A stretch of DNA of 23,374 nt from assembly GCA_036389375.1 (NCBI GenBank), contig DASVQA010000100.1, positions 1 to 23,374 on the forward strand. Reading direction: 5' to 3'. A program made the translations under genes and the position numbers. Below, in pieces: positions 1 through 6,455 of the stretch. The notes below the pieces were generated by a model. That model saw nothing but the letters and a program-made list of their open reading frames with translations. It was not told the origin of the DNA and did not search any database. This DNA is from QHXQ01 sp036389375 (GTDB lineage Bacteria > Acidobacteriota > Blastocatellia > Pyrinomonadales > Pyrinomonadaceae). Every line of letters begins with the position of its first letter. Position 1 is the stretch's first letter.

Positions 1-1164
1 GAAGCAGACCTGCCGGTCTTGCTGCCGGCGCGCGCGGAGTTCACCGGCACGGGCCAGTCGCCGCTGGCCACCATCGCGGAGTTCGTCAACACGACCTGTC
101 CGACCTGCCACGAGCCGGCACGGCGCGAAACGGACACGATGGACACGTTCGTTGATTCGTCCTGGTATTTCTTCCGCTACTGCGACCCGGCGAACGACGC
201 CGCGCCGTTCGATAAAGACAAGGTCGCCTACTGGACGCCGGTCGATCAGTACATCGGCGGCATCGAACATGCGGTCATGCACCTGCTGTACACGCGCTTC
301 TGGACGAAGATGATGCGCGACATCGGGCTGGTTAAATTTGGCGAGCCGGTCAGGAATCTGTTGACGCAGGGCATGGTGACGAACGTCATCGAGGCGACAG
401 GCGAATACAAGGCGATGTCGAAGTCTGCGGGCAACGGCGTTGACCCCGACGAGATGATCGGCATCTATGGCGCGGACGCCGTGCGCCTCTTTATCCTGTT
501 CGCTGCGCCGCCGGAGAACGAACTGCGCTGGCAGGAGACCGGCATCGAGGGCGCGGTGCGCTTCCTGCGGCGCGTCTATAACGCGGTCTATCGCTGGCGC
601 GAGCGTTTGGCCCGGCCCGACGGTTTCGACGCGGCGGCGCTGGATTTCTCCGACGCGGCGCGTGCGCTGCGCCGCAAGACGCATCAGACCATCGAGCGTG
701 TCACGACAGATTTCGAGCAGATGCACTTCAACACCTCCATCGCCGCTTTGATGGAGTTGATGAACGCGCTCGCGGATGCCGGCATCACGCCCGAAGCGGC
801 TGCGCCCGCCGACGCCTTCGCCGTGCGCGAGGCGCTGACGGCGACCGTGCTGATGCTCACGCCGATTGCGCCGCACGTCGCCGAAGAGATGTGGGCGGGG
901 CTGGGACATGCGGGCGGCATACTGGCGAGCGGCGCGCGTTGGCCGCAGGCAGACAAGGAACTGGCGCGCAAAGAGGAACTGGAAATTCCCGTCCAGATCA
1001 ATGGCAAACTGCGCGCCCGCATCAAGGCCGCACCGGATACGCCGGAAGCCGAGTTGCAGACGGCCGCACTGGCTGACGAGAAAGCGCGCGCTTATATCGA
1101 GGGGCGCGAGATCGTCAAAGTGATCGTCGTACCGAACCGGCTGGTCAACATCGTCGTGCGGTAA
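1..1164 (+). CDS. leuS: Leucyl-tRNA synthetase, C-terminal part (5' truncated by the window edge)
   Basis: This is the 3' part of a class I aminoacyl-tRNA synthetase that charges tRNA-Leu in the cytoplasm. The reading frame is open from base 1, so the gene starts upstream of the window; 387 codons are visible. The segment begins at the DLPVLLP stretch typical of the end of the editing insertion. It continues with a CPTC-containing segment, then DSSWYFFRYCDP, the GMV segment and the signature loop. The signature reads AMSKS (in KAMSKSAGNGVDP), with Ala instead of the usual first Lys. After it come the anticodon-binding helical domain (DFEQMHFNTSIAALMELMN, TPIAPHVAEEMW) and the small C-terminal domain ending KVIVVPNRLVNIVV, which is diagnostic of bacterial LeuRS. 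A stem-loop follows the stop. The family assignment is secure. Confidence 0.97.
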   Translation, partial: EADLPVLLPARAEFTGTGQSPLATIAEFVNTTCPTCHEPARRETDTMDTFVDSSWYFFRYCDPANDAAPFDKDKVAYWTPVDQYIGGIEHAVMHLLYTRFWTKMMRDIGLVKFGEPVRNLLTQGMVTNVIEATGEYKAMSKSAGNGVDPDEMIGIYGADAVRLFILFAAPPENELRWQETGIEGAVRFLRRVYNAVYRWRERLARPDGFDAAALDFSDAARALRRKTHQTIERVTTDFEQMHFNTSIAALMELMNALADAGITPEAAAPADAFAVREALTATVLMLTPIAPHVAEEMWAGLGHAGGILASGARWPQADKELARKEELEIPVQINGKLRARIKAAPDTPEAELQTAALADEKARAYIEGREIVKVIVVPNRLVNIVVR

Positions 1165-1170
1165 AGATAA

Positions 1171-1250
1171 GGGCTAAGGGATGAAAGAGACTGCGCGACA
1201 TTGACAGCTTCTTCTTCATCCCTCAGCCCTCATGCTTCAGCCCTGCTTTT
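1171..1250 (+). terminator. Stem-loop after leuS with degenerate repeat arms
   Basis: A 15-base left arm (1171-1185, GGGCTAAGGGATGAA) pairs with 1215-1229 (TTCATCCCTCAGCCC) with one mismatch, across a 29-base loop. A second partial copy of the right arm (CATGCTTCAGCCCT) follows and runs into TTTT at 1247-1250. It lies seven bases after the leuS stop, so it probably ends the leuS transcript. The arm is built of related short units, as in the stem-loops at 13320 and 14611. Confidence 0.55.
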
Positions 1251-1317
1251 CATTGCGCACCGTTATGCTTTAGTCTAGCGGCTTAGATTATCGGCAGTAG
1301 AAGGAACTCATAAAGCA

Positions 1318-1989
1318 ATGACCCATGAACAGACATCGCGCATCTGGACGAGCAAACGCTTCGCGCTGGCGCTCGTCGTCTTCGCGCTGCTCGCGGTTGC
1401 GCTCTCTTCGAGTTGCAACAACGAGGCCAACTACGGAACGACGAACAACCCGCCGGGCGCACAGCCGTCGCGCGCAACCACGCAGCCGCAGCAATCGCAG
1501 CCGCTGCCGCAGCAGGCCGCCAGCAGCACGCTGCCTGAGAACCTCAAGCAGATTCAGATGAAGACGCTCGACGGCCAGCCCTTACAACTGGCGAACTATG
1601 CCGGCAAGGTGCTCGTGCTCGACCTGTGGGCGACGTGGTGCGGGCCGTGCCGTTATGAGATTCCCGATCTCGTCGCGCTGCATAACGACTATCAGGCGCG
1701 CGGCGTCGAGGTGGTCGGCTTGACGATTGAAGGGCTGACGGAGGCGGAACAGCAGCAGAAGTCTGCGGCCGTGCATCAGTTCGCTGACCAGTACAAGATC
1801 TCTTACACGCTCGGTTGGGCGGACAGAGCGCTGGCGGTCGCGTTGCTGTCGCCGTCCGGCTCGATCCCGCAGACCTATGTCATTGGGCGCGACGGGCGCA
1901 TCGTCGGCCACTTCACCGGCTACGATCCGGGCGGCAGCACCGCCGCCCGCATCCGGCAGAAAGTTGATCAGGCGTTGACGGGTAGCTGA
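1318..1989 (+). CDS. TlpA/ResA-like thioredoxin-fold protein, membrane-anchored or secreted
   Basis: A 223-residue extracytoplasmic thiol-disulfide oxidoreductase. Residues 14-32 form a hydrophobic signal segment ending LSSSC (Cys33). This resembles a lipobox but has Ser at -3, so lipidation is uncertain. A Gln/Pro/Thr-rich linker (about 40-72) precedes a redoxin domain (about 75-220) with active site WATWCGPC (Cys108 and Cys111) and the cis-proline GSIPQTY (Pro184). Family members reduce disulfides on the outer face of the membrane, for example in cytochrome c maturation or in other metal-site proteins. The exact client cannot be told here. The ATG at 1318 is chosen because AAGGA lies upstream and the signal segment follows, although the spacing is about 12 bases. 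A strong terminator follows, so it is likely monocistronic. Confidence 0.9.
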   Translation: MTHEQTSRIWTSKRFALALVVFALLAVALSSSCNNEANYGTTNNPPGAQPSRATTQPQQSQPLPQQAASSTLPENLKQIQMKTLDGQPLQLANYAGKVLVLDLWATWCGPCRYEIPDLVALHNDYQARGVEVVGLTIEGLTEAEQQQKSAAVHQFADQYKISYTLGWADRALAVALLSPSGSIPQTYVIGRDGRIVGHFTGYDPGGSTAARIRQKVDQALTGS

Positions 1990-2012
1990 ACGGCAGTCGG
2001 TCGTTAAAAGCG

Positions 2013-2073
2013 AAGGCCGCCGATTGATCCGACCCGGTTGTAAACACGGGCGCAATCAATTGGCGGCCTTTTT
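2013..2073 (+). terminator. Intrinsic terminator between convergent genes
   Basis: A 16-base stem (2013-2028, AAGGCCGCCGATTGAT) pairs with 2055-2070 with one G-T position, and T5 follows at 2069-2073. It stands 24 bases after the TlpA-like stop. In the other direction it lies 36 bases beyond the stop of the minus-strand 76-residue gene, where the stem is followed by a weaker T-rich stretch, so it may act on both strands. Confidence 0.9.
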
Positions 2074-2108
2074 GCTTGTCTGCCTGCTGCGCTTAAACTG
2101 CCTAACGG

Positions 2109-2339
2109 CTACTGTCCACCGCTTTCGCCTTCTTGTTCTTCCAACGCGCGCTCGGCCTCTTCCTGAAGCTTGCGCCCTTCGCGCTCTAACGACGGGTCTT
2201 GCAGCCCCTGCGCGACGCCCTCTTTGGCGCGTCCTTCGATCCGCTTCATCTCCGCCTCGACGCGCCCTTCGACCTGATCAACTTCCGGCAATTCACCCGC
2301 TTCTTCTACTGTCACAACCTTGTCCCGGTCGATCTCCAT
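2109..2339 (-). CDS. Small highly charged helical protein, possibly CsbD-like
   Basis: A 76-residue hydrophilic protein rich in Glu, Lys, Arg and Gln, with no Cys, no aromatic residues and no signal peptide. Residues 24-70 (VEGRVEAEMKRIEGRAKEG..., then LEREGRKLQEEAERALEEQ) look like two amphipathic helices. The pattern loosely resembles CsbD-type stress proteins (KxxEGxxKE), but similarity is too weak to name it. The start at 2339 is chosen over the longer in-frame ATG at 2387 because GGAGG lies exactly six bases upstream of it. It converges with the TlpA-like gene and is divergent from the merR operon, with 158 bases between. Function is unknown; a general stress role is only a guess. Confidence 0.72.
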   Translation of the reverse strand: MEIDRDKVVTVEEAGELPEVDQVEGRVEAEMKRIEGRAKEGVAQGLQDPSLEREGRKLQEEAERALEEQEGESGGQ

Positions 2340-2459
2340 TTCGCACCTCCCTCGCAACCGTCTGCGTTGTATGAATTCGTGCGGCATGGTCGCACTGTTC
2401 GTCGCGCGCGGTCAAACGCGCCACTTCCGCCCACCGGCAAAAAAATTTGCGCGCCCCAC

Positions 2460-2491
2460 TTGACTCTGTAGTCGGCTACAGGGTTTAGAAT
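2460..2491 (+). promoter_or_regulatory. MerR-type promoter and operator with 20-bp spacer
   Basis: The -35 is TTGACT (2460-2465) and the -10 is TAGAAT (2486-2491), separated by 20 bases, the overlong spacing typical of promoters activated by MerR-family regulators. The spacer carries a dyad: 2463-2471 (ACTCTGTAG) and 2476-2484 (CTACAGGGT), with one mismatch and a 4-base centre TCGG. An A-rich tract (2440-2446) upstream may act as an UP element. The start of transcription would fall at or next to the merR ATG at 2498. Confidence 0.88.
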
Positions 2492-2497
2492 GGTTGC

Positions 2498-2995
2498 ATG
2501 ATGAGAACGGCACAACGAACGACGCAGCCGGCGCGGGGGGCGCTGCTGCGCATCGGCGAGGTCGCGGCGCGCACGGGCCTGAGCGTCGAGGCGCTGCGCT
2601 TCTACGAACGGCGTGGCTTGCTGGGCCGGCCGGCGCGCACCGAGAGCGGCTATCGCGCCTATGATCAGGCGGTACTCGAACGCCTCGCCTTCATCAAACG
2701 GGCGCAAGCCATCGGCTTCTCGCTCGCAGAGATCACGGAGATTCTGACGATGCGCGCTGCCGGCCAGCCGCCCTGTCATCACGTGCGCGGGCTGGCGCGG
2801 CGCAAACTCGCGGAACTGGACGAGCGTCTGCGCGCGCTGCGCCATTACCGCAAAGAGTTGGCCGAGTTGCTGCGCGATTGGGACGAGCGCGGCAGCTCAG
2901 CGGGCGAGTTCTGCGGCCTCATCGAGCACAGCAACCTGCACGGGCCCGACGAGCCGCCGCCGCACAGAACAAGGAAGGGGAGACAAAAGCTATGA
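2498..2995 (+). CDS. MerR-family heavy-metal-responsive regulator
   Basis: A 165-residue cytoplasmic DNA-binding regulator. The winged helix begins at about residue 17 (LRIGEVAARTGLSVEALRFYERRGLL, then GYRAYD) and a dimerisation helix spans about 97-128. Candidate metal ligands are Cys93 with His94 and His95 (PPCHHV) at the head of the helix, and Cys139 with His144 (FCGLIEH) in the C-terminal loop. Cu(I) sensors of the CueR type have two Cys in that loop and no Cys at the helix head; here the first loop Cys is replaced, so the metal may be divalent or the site unusual. It probably autoregulates through the operator at 2463-2484. No ribosome-binding site is seen: translation from a leaderless mRNA is likely. 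The stop overlaps the next ATG as ATGA, indicating translational coupling to the ATPase. Confidence 0.92.
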   Translation: MMRTAQRTTQPARGALLRIGEVAARTGLSVEALRFYERRGLLGRPARTESGYRAYDQAVLERLAFIKRAQAIGFSLAEITEILTMRAAGQPPCHHVRGLARRKLAELDERLRALRHYRKELAELLRDWDERGSSAGEFCGLIEHSNLHGPDEPPPHRTRKGRQKL

Positions 2996-5322
2996 GCGCG
3001 ACTGTTGAAGTAAGCACACACGAGCCGGCGCAGACCGCAGGCGAGCGCGTTGATCTACCGATCACGGGGATGACCTGCGCGGCGTGCGCGCGGCGCATCG
3101 AGCGCAAGTTGGCGCACGCGCCGGGCGTGCTTAGCGCGCACGTCAACTTCGCCACCGAGCGCGCAACCGTCGAGTTCGACCCGGCGCAGACGGGCGTGCG
3201 CGATCTCATTGCGACCGTGCGCGCCGTCGGCTACGACACGGCGGGCGGCGCGCCGGCCGGGGCAACAACCACTGACGCCGCAGAATCGGCCCGCGACGCA
3301 GAGCAGCGCGCGCTGTGGCGGCGCTTCATGGTGGCGGCGCTGCTGTCCGCGCCGGTACTTCTCGTGGCAATGGCGCATGGGCGCATCGCGCTCTTTAACG
3401 TCAGTTGGATCAACTGGGCGCAGCTTGCGCTGACCTTGCCGGTCGTCTGCTACAGCGGCTGGCCCTTCTATCGCGGCGCGTGGGCGGCACTGCGCCACCG
3501 CGCGGCGGACATGAACACCTTGATTGCGACCGGCACAGGCGCGGCCTTTCTCTACTCGCTTGTCGCTACGGTCGCGCCGCATCTCGTCGCCACCCCGGCG
3601 CACACGCAGATGCCCGGTATGCGCGAGACGCCGGCCGTGCCCGTCTATTTCGAGGCGGCGAGCGTCATCATCGCGCTGATTCTGCTGGGTCGCCTGCTCG
3701 AAGCGCGGGCGCGGGGCAAGACCTCTGCGGCGCTCAAGCGGCTGCTCGGTCTGCAAGCGCGCACGGCCCGCGTCGTGCGCGCTGGACAGGAGTTGGACGT
3801 GCCGGTTGCGGAGGTTGTCTCAGGCGATACGATCATCGTGCGACCGGGCGAGAAGATTCCGGTTGACGGCGTGGTGCTTGTGGGCGAGTCGGCCGTGGAC
3901 GAGGCGCTGCTGACGGGCGAATCAATGCCGGTCGAGAAGCGCGCGGGCGCTGAGGTGTTCGGCGCGACTATCAACCAGACGGGCAGCTTCCGCTTTCGGG
4001 CCACGAAGGTCGGGCGCGACACGGTGCTGCAACAGATCGTGCGGCTCGTCGAAGAAGCGCAGGGGCAGCGCGCGCCCATCGCGCGGCTCGCCGACGTGAT
4101 CAGCGGCTACTTCACGCCGGTCGTGATCCTGATCGCCATCGCCACGTTCGTCGTCTGGTTCATCGCCGCGCCGCCCGAGACGCGGCTGACCTACGCGCTC
4201 GTCAATTTCGTCTCCGTCCTCATCATCGCCTGCCCATGCGCGCTGGGGCTGGCGACGCCGACCGCCGTCATGGTCGGCACTGGGCGCGGCGCGGCCGAAG
4301 GCATCCTGATCAAAGGCGGGGCGGCACTTGAGACGGCGCACAAGATTCAGACCATCGTGCTCGACAAGACGGGCACAATCACGCGCGGTCAACCGGCGGT
4401 GACAGACGTGCTGCCCGCCGCTGGTTTCAGCGCTACGGAATTGCTGCGCCTCGCCGCCTCGGCCGAGCGCGGCAGCGAACACCCGCTCGGCGCGGCCATC
4501 GTGCGCCGCGCCCGTGAACAGGGCATTACGCTCGCGGACGCCGCGCGCTTTCAGGCGCTCGCCGGGCATGGCGTCGAAGCCGAGATCGAGGGGCGCAGGC
4601 TCTTGCTCGGCAACGTGCGTTTGATGGCCGAGCGCGGGATCGAGTTAGACGGCTTGCGCGCGCAGGCGGAAGGCTTGGCCGTGGCGGGGAAGACGCCGAT
4701 GTTCGTCGCGGTTGCAGGCGCGGGCGCGGGGCTAATCGCCGTCGCGGACGAGGTCAAACCGGACGCGGCGGAAGCTATCGGCGCGCTCAAACGTGCGGGG
4801 CTTGAAGTCCTGATGATCACGGGCGACAACGAGCAGACGGCTGCGGCCGTTGCGCGCGCGGTCGGCATCGAGCGTGTGCTGGCGGGCGTGCTGCCGGCCC
4901 AAAAGGCCGCGGAGGTGAAGCGGCTGCAAGCGCAACAAAAGATCGTGGCGGCGGTGGGCGACGGCATCAACGATGCGCCGATGCTGGCGCAGGCCGACAT
5001 CGGCATCGCCATCGGCACGGGCACGGACATCGCCATCGAAGCGGCCGACATCACGCTCATACGCGGCAGCCTCCAAAGCGTCGTCTCGGCCATCGCGCTC
5101 TCGCGGGCGACGATCCGCATCATCAAGCAGAATCTGTTCTGGGCCTTCATCTACAACATGCTCGGCATCCCCATCGCGGCGGGCGTGCTCTATCCCTTCA
5201 CGGGCTGGCTGTTCTCGCCCGTCATCGCCAGCGCGGCGATGGCGCTCTCGTCCGTGTCGGTGGTCACGAACAGCCTGCGCCTGCGACGCTTCAAGGCGCA
5301 CCGGGCAGGAGGGAGAGTCTGA
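2992..5322 (+). CDS. copA: Cu(I)-translocating P1B-type ATPase
   Basis: A 776-residue inner-membrane pump that uses ATP to export Cu(I). One N-terminal HMA domain carries GMTCAAC (Cys29, Cys32). Later motifs, in order, are TGES (308), the membrane CPC motif (414-416), phosphorylated Asp458 in DKTGTIT, the His497-Pro498 pair, TGDN (610) and GDGIND (656). The transport-site signatures YN in the seventh helix (721-722) and MxxSS in the eighth (Met750, Ser753, Ser754) mark copper/silver specificity. The ATG at 2992 is chosen over upstream in-frame starts because GGGGAG precedes it, it overlaps the merR stop (ATGA), and the HMA domain follows. The stop overlaps the next gene as TGATG. Regulation is through the MerR-type promoter at 2460. 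Confidence 0.97.
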   Translation: MSATVEVSTHEPAQTAGERVDLPITGMTCAACARRIERKLAHAPGVLSAHVNFATERATVEFDPAQTGVRDLIATVRAVGYDTAGGAPAGATTTDAAESARDAEQRALWRRFMVAALLSAPVLLVAMAHGRIALFNVSWINWAQLALTLPVVCYSGWPFYRGAWAALRHRAADMNTLIATGTGAAFLYSLVATVAPHLVATPAHTQMPGMRETPAVPVYFEAASVIIALILLGRLLEARARGKTSAALKRLLGLQARTARVVRAGQELDVPVAEVVSGDTIIVRPGEKIPVDGVVLVGESAVDEALLTGESMPVEKRAGAEVFGATINQTGSFRFRATKVGRDTVLQQIVRLVEEAQGQRAPIARLADVISGYFTPVVILIAIATFVVWFIAAPPETRLTYALVNFVSVLIIACPCALGLATPTAVMVGTGRGAAEGILIKGGAALETAHKIQTIVLDKTGTITRGQPAVTDVLPAAGFSATELLRLAASAERGSEHPLGAAIVRRAREQGITLADAARFQALAGHGVEAEIEGRRLLLGNVRLMAERGIELDGLRAQAEGLAVAGKTPMFVAVAGAGAGLIAVADEVKPDAAEAIGALKRAGLEVLMITGDNEQTAAAVARAVGIERVLAGVLPAQKAAEVKRLQAQQKIVAAVGDGINDAPMLAQADIGIAIGTGTDIAIEAADITLIRGSLQSVVSAIALSRATIRIIKQNLFWAFIYNMLGIPIAAGVLYPFTGWLFSPVIASAAMALSSVSVVTNSLRLRRFKAHRAGGRV

Positions 5323-5702
5323 TGGATACAACAGCGTGGCTCGTTCTCGTTTTCGGCGTAGCGCTCATGGCGCTGGTCGTCTGGTACTTCTTCATGGGCG
5401 AAGGCCTACGCGTCGCGGCCAGCTTCAGCGCGGCGGGCGTGCAGCAGATCAAAGTGGTCGTTAAGGGCGGTTATACGCCGGACGTAATCGTGGTCAAGCG
5501 CGGCGTGCCCGTAGAGTTGGACTTCTACCGCGACGAGGTTGCCGACTGCACCGAGCAGGTCGTCTTCGGCGACTTCGGTATCAGTCGGCGGCTGCCCGCC
5601 TACCAGACCACGCCTGTTACGTTCACGCCTGAACAGACCGGCGAATTCATCTTCACCTGTGGGATGAGCATGGTGCGCGGCAAGCTGATCGTCGAGGACT
5701 AG
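5322..5702 (+). CDS. Membrane-anchored cupredoxin-like protein
   Basis: A 126-residue protein with one N-terminal transmembrane helix (about residues 5-24) and a cupredoxin-like beta domain outside the membrane (about 40-126). Possible copper ligands are Cys76 (ADCTEQ) and the CxMxM motif FTCGMSM (Cys113, Met115, Met117); the classical plastocyanin His pair is absent. This suggests a thiol/thioether-rich site suited to Cu(I), hence acceptance of copper from the ATPase instead of electron transfer, which is inference. The start overlaps the copA stop (TGATG) and is preceded by AGGAGG, so the two are translationally coupled. Confidence 0.88.
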   Translation: MDTTAWLVLVFGVALMALVVWYFFMGEGLRVAASFSAAGVQQIKVVVKGGYTPDVIVVKRGVPVELDFYRDEVADCTEQVVFGDFGISRRLPAYQTTPVTFTPEQTGEFIFTCGMSMVRGKLIVED

Positions 5703-5819
5703 CGGACAGGACAGTTCAGGCGGCCGCACAGCGAGGCTCTAGTTAGCGGCAAGCGTGGGCGACGTGCTAGAGTAATGACCACTGATTGGCAGCGAAGGAG
5801 CATTGAAGGGACGCGATTT

Positions 5820-6323
5820 ATGCGACGGGTGGCGACAATTTACGGGCTGCTTTGCCTGCTCGCATTTGGCGGGGCGGGGCAGCCGCTGGCCGCCGCGAGT
5901 TGCCCGCACGCCGCCATTGCGCCGCTTGTTGCCGCTACCGCGATAACGCCGGATCACGCCTGCTGTCATGCACGCGGTCAGCACGGCGCGCGCGCAGCCG
6001 ACCAACATGCCGCAGCGCATCAGCAGACGCACGCCGCTACGCATGCGCCCGCGCAGGCAAGCGATGAATACGTCGCACCAGACGAGCAAGCCGCGCATCA
6101 GTCCGCTCCGTTCTGCGCGCATTGCATGGGTCGCTCCGCGCCCGCGCCGTCGGGCGCGGTCAGTCGCAGCATGCAGACGGCGAAGCGCGCCGATGTCGCG
6201 CAGACTGCCGCCATCAGACAGACGGACACGCGCGCCCGCACCGATGCCACACGCGGCAGGCCGCCGCAGCACGCACCGCCCGGTCGTGTGCGCCACCTCT
6301 TGTTGAGTACCCTCCTGATTTAA
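5820..6323 (+). CDS. Secreted Cys/His-containing protein of unknown function in the copper cluster
   Basis: A 167-residue protein that I do not recognise. A signal peptide spans about residues 1-26 (cleavage near AAA-S). The mature part holds paired metal-ligand candidates: Cys28-Pro-His30, Cys48-Cys49-His50 and Cys99-Ala-His-Cys102-Met103, with many His between 55 and 75 (HGARAADQHAAAHQQTHAATH). The rest is Ala/Arg-rich and probably disordered. The pattern recalls small His/Cys proteins of the DUF2946 kind found near copper genes, but I cannot confirm that. The ATG at 5820 is preferred to the in-frame ATG at 5775 because AAGGGA lies eight bases upstream and the signal peptide starts there. 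It lies 117 bases after the cupredoxin gene with no terminator between. The GC-rich minus-strand frame over it is a shadow. Confidence 0.6.
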   Translation: MRRVATIYGLLCLLAFGGAGQPLAAASCPHAAIAPLVAATAITPDHACCHARGQHGARAADQHAAAHQQTHAATHAPAQASDEYVAPDEQAAHQSAPFCAHCMGRSAPAPSGAVSRSMQTAKRADVAQTAAIRQTDTRARTDATRGRPPQHAPPGRVRHLLLSTLLI

Positions 6324-6455
6324 CCTGCCCGTTGCGCGTCGCCTGTTTGCGTCCGCGCCGACGCACGCCTGTACGCATTCATCCTTAAAAAGAATGAGTG
6401 GTGGCGGGACTGTACCGACCCGCCGCACAAGACGAGCAATTTGGAGAGGTTCATC

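Noticed and set aside
5737..5772. Inverted repeat CTCTAG / CTAGAG before the Cys/His secreted gene
   Set aside because: Only six bases in each arm, 24 apart, without a promoter; it may be chance.
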